A stretch of 24,773 nucleotides of DNA, taken from the NCBI GenBank assembly GCA_038240295.1, contig JBBSDW010000028.1:1-24773 (forward strand). The letters are read 5' to 3'. This stretch comes from JABDDM01 sp038240295. Its GTDB lineage: Bacteria > Bacteroidota > Ignavibacteria > Palsa-1295. This document shows positions 1 to 8,211 of the stretch, in pieces (within the stretch, counting starts at the first letter, position 1; each line of letters begins with the position of its first letter). The translations under genes were made by a program, and so were the position numbers. The notes under the pieces are model-generated. The model did not search any database. It saw only the letters and a list, made by a program, of their open reading frames with translations, and was not told the origin of the DNA.

Positions 1-518
1 AGCGGCGGCACATTCACATTTAGAAGCGTCCCGCGAGGCAGGCCCTGGCTCGCGACGATCGGAGCAAACATTTTTGCAAACTCGGCGGCTGGCGAGAAGT
101 CGGCATTTGGATCGTAGCTGGTCAGCGAGATCGCGATCGCCGGTACATCGAGAACGGTCGCTTCCGTCGCCGCGCTGACGGTACCGCTATAGATGATATT
201 GACCGCCGTGTTCCGGCCATGATTGATCCCGCTGATCACGATATCCGGGCGCGGCAGACCCACCTCTTCGAGATAGGTGCGAAGCGCAAGCTTCACGCAA
301 TCGGCGGGAGTGCCGCTGACAGCATATCCGAAAAACTCGCCATTCTTATGAAACTCCGTGACGCGTAACGGAAGGCTCACCGTTAGCGCATGGCCTACTG
401 CCGACTGCTCGCCGAGCGGAGCGATCACCACGACATTCCCGACATCGCGCATTGCACGAGCAAGCGCATAAATGCCTGGTGCATTGATGCCGTCATCGTT
501 GGTGATGAGAATATTCAT
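1..518 (-). CDS. surE: 5'/3'-nucleotidase SurE (C-terminus cut by window edge)
   Basis: The protein starts MNILITNDDGINAPG, the SurE N-terminus. Its Asp-Asp pair at residues 8-9 helps bind the catalytic divalent metal. Further on it has a GEQSAVGHALT stretch, a SGTPADCVKLAL motif and SGINHGRNTA, all SurE family signatures; the Ser and Asn in these complete the metal site in known structures. SurE enzymes remove phosphate from nucleoside 5'- or 3'-monophosphates in the cytoplasm and are linked to stress survival. About 172 of the usual roughly 250 residues are present, and the rest lies left of the window. The ATG at 518 overlaps the pta stop as ATGA, so the two genes are probably translationally coupled in one minus-strand operon. 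The identification is firm. Confidence 0.95.
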   Translation of the reverse strand, partial: MNILITNDDGINAPGIYALARAMRDVGNVVVIAPLGEQSAVGHALTVSLPLRVTEFHKNGEFFGYAVSGTPADCVKLALRTYLEEVGLPRPDIVISGINHGRNTAVNIIYSGTVSAATEATVLDVPAIAISLTSYDPNADFSPAAEFAKMFAPIVASQGLPRGTLLNVNVPP

Positions 519-1531
519 TGTGCAGCAGTTACTGATTGAAGCGCGGTGACCGCAATCATCGTTACGATCTCCGAAACAGTTGTGCCGCGCGAAAGATCGT
601 TCATCGGTTTAGCCAGGCCCTGCATGATCGGTCCGACCGCCTGTCCCATGCCGAGCCGTTCTGCAATTTTATAACCGATATTTCCCGCATCCAGATTTGG
701 AAAAATAAAGACGTTCGCCTTTCCTTCGAGCGAAGAACCAACCGCTTTCTTCGCAGCCACCGAGGGGACAAACGCTGCGTCGAACTGCAATTCACCATCG
801 AATAAAAATCCAAGATCGCCCGAGTGCTTTAGCAGTTCAGTTGCGGCGATCATTTTTTCGGTTGAACTTGTCACGGCGCTACCTTTGGTCGAAAAACTGA
901 GGAGCGCAGTCCGCGAAGCGTTGCCTGTAAGCGTGCGGTAGGTTTCGGAAGATGCAATTGCGATGTCGCGGAGCTGCTCTGGCGTAGGATCCGGAATCAC
1001 TGCGCAATCCCCGAAGCCAAGCGTGAATTCCTCTCGGAAACCTTCGATCGATGGAAACGCCATCAGGAACATGCTCGATAGAACAGTGCGGCCCGGTGCT
1101 AACCCGATTCCTTTTAGAGCGGCACGAATGATATCTCCCGTCGTCGAAAGTGATCCGCCAAGCAGGCCATCTATGTCGCCAGCAGAAACGAGGAGTGCAC
1201 CGAAGAGCAGTGGGTTTTTCCGGATGGTCGATATTGCGTCCTCTTGCGACATCGGTTGATGAAGGCGGGTATTGAAGCTTGTAGCAAGGCCATCCATCTC
1301 GCAATATTCCGCTGGATCAACGACCGCCATCGAGCCTGCTTCAATTTTAGCGGCACGTAGAGCTTTTTGAATAGCGGCCGAATCACCAACGAGACAGATC
1401 TCTGCGATACCTGCATCTGTAGCAATTCGTGCGGCCTCGAGCATACGGGGATCGGTCGCATCCGCAAGTCCAATACGCCGCGTGATCGATCTTGCACGTT
1501 CCTGGATGTGTTCCAGAATTAACATGGCCAT
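515..1531 (-). CDS. pta: phosphate acetyltransferase (PTA/PTB family)
   Basis: This is a single-domain phosphotransacylase of about 338 residues, the usual size for short Pta. It interconverts acetyl-CoA plus phosphate and acetyl-phosphate plus CoA, normally with acetate kinase; no ackA is visible here. Family hallmarks are FIFPNLDAGNIGYK at about residues 275-288 and GPIMQGLAKPMNDLSRG at about 300-316. A phosphobutyryltransferase reading is less likely because the DLSRG tail is typical of Pta. The open frame extends upstream to a TTG at 1579, but I chose the ATG at 1531: it has a GAG a few bases upstream, and homology begins near there. A second ATG lies at 1525. The stop overlaps the surE start. 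The gene follows closely on the HEAT/cyclophilin gene that ends at 1576. Confidence 0.9.
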   Translation of the reverse strand: MAMLILEHIQERARSITRRIGLADATDPRMLEAARIATDAGIAEICLVGDSAAIQKALRAAKIEAGSMAVVDPAEYCEMDGLATSFNTRLHQPMSQEDAISTIRKNPLLFGALLVSAGDIDGLLGGSLSTTGDIIRAALKGIGLAPGRTVLSSMFLMAFPSIEGFREEFTLGFGDCAVIPDPTPEQLRDIAIASSETYRTLTGNASRTALLSFSTKGSAVTSSTEKMIAATELLKHSGDLGFLFDGELQFDAAFVPSVAAKKAVGSSLEGKANVFIFPNLDAGNIGYKIAERLGMGQAVGPIMQGLAKPMNDLSRGTTVSEIVTMIAVTALQSVTAAQ

Positions 1532-1575
1532 GTTCTCAGTATCAGCGACAGTGTGAGTTCGGTGCGATGCGCCGA

Positions 1576-3753
1576 TCAATGTTTTAGAAGCACGATATTC
1601 TCGATCTTATCACCAAGTTGCACACCATCGATCAATTCCATGCCTCGAACGACTTTTGCCCATACCGTATAGTGACCGTCGAGATGCGGCGTCGGCACAT
1701 GCGTGATGAACCACTGCGAGCCTTCGGTGTCTTTTCCTGAACTCGCCATTCCAACGATGCCGGGTTCATCGTAATCCTGCGGCGATACTTCTGTTCGGAT
1801 CGCATAGCCCGGTCCACCCCACCCCGTTTGCGATGGGTCGCCAGATTGAACGACGAATGCGGGCACAACGCGATGGTACACCGATCTGGCGAAATATCCG
1901 ATTTGCGATAGCTTGATCATGTTCAAGACAGTGAGCGGTGCATCCTCTTTTAAGAGCCGCAAATAGACTTGACCTTGCTCCATGTTGATCAAAAGCGTGT
2001 CTGGTGAGGATTCGAGTAAGCCCCAGTCGATCGGAGCATATTTGGCCACGACCTTTGGCAAAGAAGTCACAGGAACACCAAGAACCGAAAGTGCAAGTTT
2101 TGCGGAATCGCCAACATCGACCCACCCCTCAGCCACCGATTTGTTGTAGATATTCTTTAGTTGTGTTGTGATCTCTGGACTCGGATCGTGCAGCCACTTT
2201 GCAAGATCGATCGTTTCCAGAAGCTGATCATGATCGCGAGCGTCCTGGAAATGTTTGAGATATTTTACAAGATAGGTCGAGGTCTCTCGGCGAAACACCG
2301 AATCAACGACAACCGCCGAATCCTCCATCATTTGCAGCGACAGCATTTGTATCGTAGGATCCTCGACGAGATCACCGACACGAATAACGAGATAGCGATA
2401 GATATTCGTAAAATGAGCGGCCTCGAGTTGGTGCATGAATGCGGGATGCCGCTTTGCGCGATTCCATAAGGAATCGAGCGCCTCAAGACGAAGAAATTGA
2501 TCGTAGGAACCGAGCAGCGACATGGTCTCGAGCAACTCGCGAAAGATCGTAGTGTCTTCCATCGTCTCAACTGCCCGCGTGCCATTCATGCGTATGAACG
2601 GATCCTTCGCTCCGTTGAAATCGCCCAGCTCGTCATAGATATCGCTCGCACCGAGGCGCGTCATGCTTGGCATCGTCGCCGATTTAACGAGCAGCGACAT
2701 TTCGGGGTACTTCTCGAAACGGGCGGCAAAGCCATGAAGCCAGTCCTGCAAAGCGAGACTATCGCTGTAGGTCTTCACTTTTCCCATCGCAATGCCATGC
2801 TCGATAACCTCAAGCGATGCAAGTGCCGTATGCTCGCTTTCTTTATCGGTAGCGACCGAAGCTTCGACGACTGGCTCGATCGTCGCAAGCGTGACGCTAT
2901 CGAGCGTTGGCAGCCGTTGCATTGCCTGGATCGCCATTGCTTGAACACGCCAGTCTTTTTCCGAGCGTACGACCCTTATGAGCGCCGCAGCCGCAGCAGG
3001 ATTGTGGATGCGCCCCAACGCCGCGCTCGCGAACATTCGTATGAAATTGCTGCTTTGGTCTCGCGTCAGTTGGATGATCCCGTCGAAGCGCTGCCCGAGC
3101 CGCATGCTATCATCCGTACGCGAATAGACGAAGGCTGCCCGCCATTTTGCTTCGGGGTCCTCGCTCATCGCAAGCTGATCGTTCAATGCGAGCGATTCAT
3201 TAGATGAAAGCCGGTGCAGGGAGAGTCGCACCATCGTTTCAGCGGCGAGTTCTGGCGTTAGTTCATGACGATCCAGACTCTTTGATAAATATTTAATGGC
3301 AAAACCGAGTGACGCGGGAGTCACCACGCGACCAAGAGCTTCCGAAAGTAATCGGCTCGGATGCTTGACACCGACCGCCATTAAGGTATTCATAACTGCC
3401 GCATTCGCCGAATCAGCTCCGAGCATTCCAAGTGCCCATCCGATAGCATCACGAACGTTCGCACGATCTTCGATTCGAATGCGCTCGACCAACGTACTGC
3501 GCGCACTTGTGTCGGCAACGTTGCCGAGCGCGACCGCTGCACGCCACGCAACGCGCTCTTCCGGTGAACTCAGATACTGCACAATCGCACGTGCAGGAGC
3601 ACGATGATCCTCCAGTTCGATCACTTTTCGTTCTTCCGACGAGAATGTGATCTTTTGGGCCGATGCATTGCTCACACACGCGAGCAATGCAGCCAACAAC
3701 GATAAGGAAATAAGAAAAAACGAAACCGAACGAGAGCGATTGTTGTGGATCAT
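1576..3753 (-). CDS. secreted HEAT-repeat protein with C-terminal cyclophilin-type peptidyl-prolyl isomerase domain
   Basis: The 725-residue protein opens with a basic stretch and a hydrophobic segment (residues about 10-32) ending NASAQ, a good signal peptidase I site. An LLAC just before it could instead act as a weak lipobox. Residues about 45-330 carry helical HEAT-like repeats with the pattern WRAAVALGNVAD, FASAALGRIHNPAA and RVQAMAIQAMQRL. The central part is helical and unassigned. Residues about 587-725 form a cyclophilin domain: FVVQSGDPSQTGWGGPGY, then GMASSGKDTEGSQWFITH, then HLDGHYTVWAKVVRGMELID. These include the catalytic Arg region (YHRVVP) and the conserved Gln and His/Phe substrate positions. 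It probably folds or scaffolds proteins in the periplasm, with the HEAT part binding partners. It is first in the pta-surE run. Confidence 0.88.
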   Translation of the reverse strand: MIHNNRSRSVSFFLISLSLLAALLACVSNASAQKITFSSEERKVIELEDHRAPARAIVQYLSSPEERVAWRAAVALGNVADTSARSTLVERIRIEDRANVRDAIGWALGMLGADSANAAVMNTLMAVGVKHPSRLLSEALGRVVTPASLGFAIKYLSKSLDRHELTPELAAETMVRLSLHRLSSNESLALNDQLAMSEDPEAKWRAAFVYSRTDDSMRLGQRFDGIIQLTRDQSSNFIRMFASAALGRIHNPAAAAALIRVVRSEKDWRVQAMAIQAMQRLPTLDSVTLATIEPVVEASVATDKESEHTALASLEVIEHGIAMGKVKTYSDSLALQDWLHGFAARFEKYPEMSLLVKSATMPSMTRLGASDIYDELGDFNGAKDPFIRMNGTRAVETMEDTTIFRELLETMSLLGSYDQFLRLEALDSLWNRAKRHPAFMHQLEAAHFTNIYRYLVIRVGDLVEDPTIQMLSLQMMEDSAVVVDSVFRRETSTYLVKYLKHFQDARDHDQLLETIDLAKWLHDPSPEITTQLKNIYNKSVAEGWVDVGDSAKLALSVLGVPVTSLPKVVAKYAPIDWGLLESSPDTLLINMEQGQVYLRLLKEDAPLTVLNMIKLSQIGYFARSVYHRVVPAFVVQSGDPSQTGWGGPGYAIRTEVSPQDYDEPGIVGMASSGKDTEGSQWFITHVPTPHLDGHYTVWAKVVRGMELIDGVQLGDKIENIVLLKH

Positions 3754-3943
3754 GTGTCAAATTTACGACTAACTTTCGCGTTCGTTTCGACTCATGCACT
3801 TAAGATGACAGTCGCTGTCGTTATGAACACTTTAAACTACTTTCCCACATTCGCGTCGGATGGCTTGACATTTCTTATTCGATTGCGTTAATTAGCGTGA
3901 TTATTCTCTTTGACTTGAAGATCAAAACTCCGAATTTCGTCGT
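3754..3943. promoter_or_regulatory. divergent intergenic region with possible sigma70-type promoter for the ATP-grasp genes
   Basis: This 190-bp gap separates the minus-strand cyclophilin gene from the plus-strand ligase genes, so it must hold both promoters. On the plus strand TTGACA (3865-3870) is followed after 17 bases by TTAATT (3888-3893), a good -35 with a weak -10, about 50 bp upstream of the ATG at 3944. No clear Shine-Dalgarno sequence precedes that ATG. The promoter call comes from motif match alone. Confidence 0.35.
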
Positions 3944-5032
3944 ATGCGTGTTGGACTCTTAGCGAACATCAAACCTGAAGGCGAAGCACTCGAGCGCTTG
4001 ACGAAGCAACTTGCGCTTCGTCCGTCCGATCTCTCCGATCTGTTTGCTGAGTGGGACGCGAACGAAACCGTGGAGGCTGTTCGCGCAGCGCTCGGCTCAC
4101 ATTCGGATGTCGAATGCGAGATCATCGAAGCGCAGCCTTCCAACGCTCTTGACAAACTCCAGTCGGGCAACTACGACATTATCTTCAACATTGCGGAAGG
4201 ATTTCTTGGCAATGCCCGAGAAGCGCAATTCCCTGCTCTTCTTGAAATGCTCGGTATTCCTTATACTGGTTCGGGTCCGCTCACACTTGCCGTCGCGCTT
4301 GACAAAGCCCGCACGAAAGAGATCCTGAGCTATCATGGCATTCCTACTGCGCGGTTCGTGACGCTCACGAAATCGGTCACTTCGCTGCAGCAGGCGCTGC
4401 CCGGCGCAAGCTATCCCCTCGTGGCGAAGCCGCTCGCGGAAGGCTCGAGCAAAGGTGTGAAGAATTCGTCGTTTGTTTCTTCTGATGCGGAGCTCAATCG
4501 CGAAATAGAGCGCATACGAGTCGACTACGCTCAGCCTACCATCGTCGAGGAGTTTCTCCCCGGCCGCGAGTTCACCGTTGCTGTGCTCGGCAATTCGCCC
4601 AATGCCCATGTACTCCCGATCGTCGAAATTAATTTTGCCGAACTGCCCGATGAAGCGAATAAGATCTATTCGTATGAAGCGAAGTGGATCTATGATGTCG
4701 CCGATAACCCTCTCGACATTTTCTCCTGCCCTGCAAAACTGGAGCCCGGTCTGCGCAAGGAGATCGAGAGCGTCGTGCTCGCGGCGTATGAAGCGCTCGA
4801 TTGCAAAGACTGGTCGCGCATCGACATTCGCCTCGACGCACGCGGGCGCGCAAATGTGATCGAGATCAATCCATTGCCCGGCATTCTACCAAAGCCCGAA
4901 GAAAATTCCTGTTTCCCAAAAGCTGCGCGCGCACAAGGACTCACCTACGAAGAGATGCTGCTCACGGTGCTCAAGGCTGGCTGCGATCGATATTCGATCC
5001 CATTCCATTTCGCTCCGAGCCTTACATATTGA
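3944..5032 (+). CDS. D-alanine-D-alanine ligase-like ATP-grasp enzyme (paralogue 1)
   Basis: This 362-residue protein has the full Ddl/ATP-grasp layout. The N-terminal lobe has GIPYTGSGPLTLAVALDK at about 104-121. The ATP-binding Lys is in VAKP (K162), followed by the loop EGSSKG (166-171). VEEFLPGREFTV lies at 201-211 and the Tyr-containing IYSYEAKW at 241-248. The Mg/phosphate site is WSRIDIRLD (R292, D294), with IEINPLPG (E307, N309) and Ser322 in NSCFP. The classical Ddl N-terminal GG-x-S-x-E motif is absent, so the first substrate may not be D-Ala. Family members form an amide bond by activating a carboxylate as an acyl-phosphate. The gene ends one base before a second ligase and shares its strand with kamA, which argues for a dedicated small-peptide route rather than peptidoglycan synthesis. 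True Ddl cannot be excluded. Confidence 0.82.
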   Translation: MRVGLLANIKPEGEALERLTKQLALRPSDLSDLFAEWDANETVEAVRAALGSHSDVECEIIEAQPSNALDKLQSGNYDIIFNIAEGFLGNAREAQFPALLEMLGIPYTGSGPLTLAVALDKARTKEILSYHGIPTARFVTLTKSVTSLQQALPGASYPLVAKPLAEGSSKGVKNSSFVSSDAELNREIERIRVDYAQPTIVEEFLPGREFTVAVLGNSPNAHVLPIVEINFAELPDEANKIYSYEAKWIYDVADNPLDIFSCPAKLEPGLRKEIESVVLAAYEALDCKDWSRIDIRLDARGRANVIEINPLPGILPKPEENSCFPKAARAQGLTYEEMLLTVLKAGCDRYSIPFHFAPSLTY

Positions 5033-5033
5033 A

Positions 5034-6110
5034 ATGCAGAAGCGAATCGCGGTAGTCTACAACGAGCCGAAGCACACGCCGCACGAGGAGCACTGGCTGA
5101 GTAAGTCGCTCGAACATGCAGCGGACGCCAGCAACGACTTTCGCGATGCATCGGAGTTTGGAGTGATCGAGCAGATGCAGTCGATCGCGCACGCACTGGA
5201 AGGAAGCGGTCACGAAGTTCTGATCTTTAGCGCCGATGACGATCCGAAACGGCTCTGTTCTTTTCTCGGACAGGAGAAGCCCGAGGTCGTCTTCAATTGC
5301 TGCGAGTCGATCATGGGCGAATCGCGATTGGAGATGAGCGTTGCGTCGATGTACGAACTGTTCGGTATACCATACACCGGCGCTTCTGCTCTCGCACTCG
5401 GGATCGCGCTTGATAAAGGTCTCTCCAAAGATCTTTTTCTGGCCAACAACATTCGGACGCCGCGACATTTCCAGGTCCGACCGGGCGATCGTGTCGTGCA
5501 TCCCGAAGGAATGGAATATCCGCTCATCGTCAAACCCGTGCGCGAGGATGCCTCGATCGGAATCGATGACCGCGCGATCGTCACAAGCTTTGAAGAACTT
5601 CGCGCGCGCGTCGCGTTTGTTCATGAAGAGTTCAGGCAGGGCGCGTTGGTCGAAGAATACATCGATGGCCGCGAGCTAAACGTCGGCGTCATCGGCTCTG
5701 GAGGCGGTGCTATGACTACGCTTCCCATTTCGGAGATCACGTTCGATGCGATGCCGAAGGGCGCGAAGCGCATCGTGAGCTACGAAGCAAAGTGGGTTGA
5801 AGAATCGCCACTTTATCACACGACCGTTCCAAAATGTCCGGCCGTGCTTGATGCTGCGCTCGAAGAAGAGGCGCGTTCGCTCGCACTTCGCGCAGCGCGC
5901 GTTATCGGACTTCGCGATTACGGCCGCGTCGATATGCGACTCAGCGATCGCGGCAACACACTCTTCGTGCTCGAAGCAAATCCAAATCCAGATATCTCGG
6001 AAGATGCGGGCTTCATGCGCGCGGCGCTCACAAGTGGAAGAACGTATGCTGGCACGATAAATGAAATTGTACGACTTGCAATTGAACGAAGCGAAGTTCA
6101 AGCACGTTAG
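5034..6110 (+). CDS. D-alanine-D-alanine ligase-like ATP-grasp enzyme (paralogue 2)
   Basis: This second ATP-grasp ligase (358 residues) starts one base after the stop of the first, so the pair is almost surely co-translated. Motifs are GIPYTGASALALGIALDK (111-128), the ATP Lys in IVKP (K167), VEEYIDGRELNVGV (206-219), SYEAKW (249-254), YGRVDMRLSD (R298, D300) and LEANPNPD (E314, N316). The loop reads EDASIG rather than EGSSxG, and the segment after the metal site is ISEDAGFMRAA. It is therefore clearly diverged from paralogue 1 and from canonical Ddl, and likely differs in acceptor or donor. It also has a longer N-terminal region (about 1-60) with no recognisable catalytic Ddl glutamate motif. 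The reaction class (ATP-dependent carboxylate-amine ligation) is well supported; the substrates are unknown. Confidence 0.82.
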   Translation: MQKRIAVVYNEPKHTPHEEHWLSKSLEHAADASNDFRDASEFGVIEQMQSIAHALEGSGHEVLIFSADDDPKRLCSFLGQEKPEVVFNCCESIMGESRLEMSVASMYELFGIPYTGASALALGIALDKGLSKDLFLANNIRTPRHFQVRPGDRVVHPEGMEYPLIVKPVREDASIGIDDRAIVTSFEELRARVAFVHEEFRQGALVEEYIDGRELNVGVIGSGGGAMTTLPISEITFDAMPKGAKRIVSYEAKWVEESPLYHTTVPKCPAVLDAALEEEARSLALRAARVIGLRDYGRVDMRLSDRGNTLFVLEANPNPDISEDAGFMRAALTSGRTYAGTINEIVRLAIERSEVQAR

Positions 6111-6373
6111 CGAGCCGTTCATTGAATTCAAAAAAGTGCACTGATGCCGCGAGAGTATGCGATGATGAGTTAGACTTCATCATCACGTTTGTTCGAACGG
6201 AAACATGATCATCAAAGCATATCGGAGTGCATTTTGGAGTGCATTTCGAGAAGTGTGCAAAAATAAATTTGCATCTCTCTGCTCAAGTGAGCATATTTGC
6301 AGAGCGAAGTTGTGTGACGCGAAAGAGTCGGCTCTGTCAGGAAGCTACGATTGAGTTCTGAACAAGTAATCGG
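6111..6373. promoter_or_regulatory. intergenic region with short direct and inverted repeats
   Basis: This 263-bp gap between the second ligase and the GNAT gene is AT-richer than its neighbours. GGAGTGCATTT occurs twice in direct orientation at about 6225-6248. A TGCTCA-AG-TGAGCA dyad lies at 6280-6293 and a CTCTGC/GCAGAG pair spans 6277-6304. These could be regulator sites or a weak terminator plus promoter for the acetyltransferase. I see no coding potential on the plus strand here. Confidence 0.3.
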
Positions 6374-6856
6374 ATGATCCGCTCGCTCAACGAAGATGAC
6401 ACTGAAGCTGTACTTGCACTTATTCGTGCGACCGGCAACTTCAACGAAGCAGAAGTCGTCATCGCGAAGGAGCTCATTGATATTTGCGTAGAACAGCCGG
6501 AGCAGGAAGACTACTATGCATACGTCGCCGAAACCCTGCATGAAGAAGAGAAGCACATTGCAGGCTTCCTTCTTTTGGGACCGACACCCGCGACGACCGG
6601 CACCTACGACATGTACTGGATCGCAGTCGATCCGAAATTTTATGGACGCGGCATCGCACAGGCGCTCGATCAGTTCGCAGAAGAATTCGTATTGAAGCGC
6701 GGCGGTTACTGGCTGATTGCAGAGACGAGCGGGCAACCGGCTTATCAGCGAACCAGGGCGTTCTACGAAAAACAAGGTTATAAAACTCTGACGAGAATAC
6801 CAGATTATTATAAACCTTCAGACGATTTGATCGTCTATGGTAAACGACTCGCGTAA
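6374..6856 (+). CDS. GNAT-family N-acetyltransferase
   Basis: This 160-residue protein is the length of a single GNAT domain. Motif A lies at about 82-99 (WIAVDPKFYGRGIAQAL), with the RGxGIA-type loop that holds the acetyl-CoA pyrophosphate. Motif B follows with YQRTRAFYEKQGYK at 124-137 and a final strand RIPDYYKPSDDLIVYGKRL. It acetylates an amine. Its position between two ATP-grasp ligases and lysine 2,3-aminomutase suggests the amine is on beta-lysine or a beta-lysine peptide, much as AblB acetylates beta-lysine in the osmolyte pathway. AblB proteins are noticeably longer, though, so orthology is not claimed. The ATG at 6374 is the only sensible start. Gaps to its neighbours are 263 bp and about 136 bp. 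Confidence 0.82.
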   Translation: MIRSLNEDDTEAVLALIRATGNFNEAEVVIAKELIDICVEQPEQEDYYAYVAETLHEEEKHIAGFLLLGPTPATTGTYDMYWIAVDPKFYGRGIAQALDQFAEEFVLKRGGYWLIAETSGQPAYQRTRAFYEKQGYKTLTRIPDYYKPSDDLIVYGKRLA

Positions 6857-6992
6857 CGAGCGAGCGAACCACAGACGACATGGCTCATCTTAGTGGTGGG
6901 CGCACATCAGTCGCGAGCTTTGCGATGGTGTGATAGAAAAACGAAGCCGTGCCGATCGAGAAGTCGAAGGCAATGGCTGCAATCTCGATAAC

Positions 6993-8129
6993 ATGGAATA
7001 CTGGCAGGAGTTATTACGAAAGTCCGTTGAATCAAAAGAACAGATCGTTGAACAATTTGGCGTAAGGCCAGAGGTCGCCGAGCAGCTCAACGAGTTCTTT
7101 CAAACGCGGGTCAATCCTTACTATCTCTCCCTCATTCGCGAAAAAGGCGATCCGATCTGGCTGCAATGCGTGCCCGATGAACGCGAACTCTCGGATCTCG
7201 ACGCGCCGGACGATCCGCTGAATGAAGATGCGATGTCGCCGGTGCCGAGCATCACGCATCGCTACCCCGACCGTGTACTCTTTCTCGTAACGAGTCAGTG
7301 CTCGATGTATTGCCGCTTCTGCACACGTAAGCGCAAGGTCGGCGATAGCTCGAAGATCTCGATGAAGTATATCCAGGAAGGCATCGACTATATCGCGGCC
7401 CATCCCGAAGTGCGCGACGTCATCCTTTCGGGCGGCGATCCACTCACGCTTACCGATTTCATGCTTGAGCGCATCCTCAAGGGATTGCGCGAGATCCCGC
7501 ACGTCGAGATCATTCGTCTCGGTACGAAGATCCCCTGCGTACTTCCGCAGCGCGTGACGCCAAATCTTTGCGAGATGATCAAGAAATATCATCCGATCTA
7601 TGTCAACACCCATTTCAACCATCCATGGGAATGCACACCCGAAGCAAAACTCGCGTGCGAGATGCTGGCGGACGCTGGATGCCCCGTCGGTAATCAGATG
7701 GTGCTGATGAAAGGCGTCAACGACGATGCGATGGTCGTCAAAGAATTAATGCAGAAGCTGCTTGCGATGCGTGTTCGTCCCTACTATATGTATCAGGCCG
7801 ACATCACAAAGGGCGCAAATCACTTCCGCACACCGGTCAAAGTTGGGCTCGACATCATGGATAAACTTCGCGGCTGGACCTCCGGTCTCGCGATCCCCTA
7901 TTACGTGATCGATGCCCCGGGCGGCGGCGGCAAAATTCCGATGCTCCCCAATTACGTCGTCAGTCACGACGAAAAAACCTGGGTGCTCAGAAATTACAAG
8001 TACGACATCTTCACCTACCCCGACGTAGTCGAGGAGGAGACAAAAGCACCAGCCAAGAAAAAACCAGTTCGCGCTCCAAGAAAGAAGAAAGTCTTCAACG
8101 AGCGAGTTGACAAGGCTCCGAAGGTGTGA
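6993..8129 (+). CDS. kamA: lysine 2,3-aminomutase (KamA-family radical SAM/PLP enzyme)
   Basis: This enzyme converts L-lysine to beta-lysine using a [4Fe-4S] cluster, S-adenosylmethionine and pyridoxal phosphate. The open frame begins at a GTG at 6930; I prefer the ATG at 6993 (MEYWQELLRKSV), where homology to LAM begins. In the numbering of the longer frame, the cluster motif CSMYCRFC holds Cys124, Cys128 and Cys131, and SGGDPL follows at 167-172. The PLP lysine is K335 in DAPGGGGK. The two acidic residues that recognise the lysine side-chain amine in the clostridial enzyme are both present (D291 in YQADITKG, D328 in VIDAPGG). That predicts lysine rather than glutamate as substrate. The tail from about 370 is rich in Lys, Ala and Pro and is probably disordered. 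It is last in the ATP-grasp/GNAT run and is followed by a hairpin. Confidence 0.93.
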   Translation: MEYWQELLRKSVESKEQIVEQFGVRPEVAEQLNEFFQTRVNPYYLSLIREKGDPIWLQCVPDERELSDLDAPDDPLNEDAMSPVPSITHRYPDRVLFLVTSQCSMYCRFCTRKRKVGDSSKISMKYIQEGIDYIAAHPEVRDVILSGGDPLTLTDFMLERILKGLREIPHVEIIRLGTKIPCVLPQRVTPNLCEMIKKYHPIYVNTHFNHPWECTPEAKLACEMLADAGCPVGNQMVLMKGVNDDAMVVKELMQKLLAMRVRPYYMYQADITKGANHFRTPVKVGLDIMDKLRGWTSGLAIPYYVIDAPGGGGKIPMLPNYVVSHDEKTWVLRNYKYDIFTYPDVVEEETKAPAKKKPVRAPRKKKVFNERVDKAPKV

Positions 8130-8145
8130 GGATTTAGGCTCATTA

Positions 8146-8179
8146 ATGACAGAGGCCGGACAGTATCGGCCTCTGTCAT
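8146..8179. terminator. strong hairpin between kamA and the convergent protease gene
   Basis: There is a perfect 13-bp inverted repeat, ATGACAGAGGCCG at 8146-8158 and its complement at 8167-8179, with an 8-base loop. It lies 17 bases after the kamA stop and 33 bases beyond the protease stop on the other strand. It is followed by AAAATT and not by a long T-run, so it may serve both directions as a terminator. Confidence 0.8.
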
Positions 8180-8211
8180 AAAATTGTCGGGTAACGAAGT
8201 TTGCAGGCTGA

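Noticed and set aside
2497..3207. Long plus-strand frame (236 codons) inside the cyclophilin gene
   Set aside because: It is antisense to well-supported HEAT-repeat coding, Arg/His-rich and without any family motif; a shadow frame.
6212..6775. Minus-strand frame of 187 codons opposite the GNAT gene
   Set aside because: No motif, and the GNAT motif A and B lie on the plus strand here.
6374..6856. GNAT called as AblB (beta-lysine acetyltransferase)
   Set aside because: It is much shorter than AblB and lacks its extra domain; only the context suggests beta-lysine as substrate.
6993..8129. KamA as glutamate 2,3-aminomutase or EF-P modifying EpmB
   Set aside because: Both lysine-side-chain Asp residues are kept, unlike glutamate aminomutase, and no epmA or efp gene is nearby.
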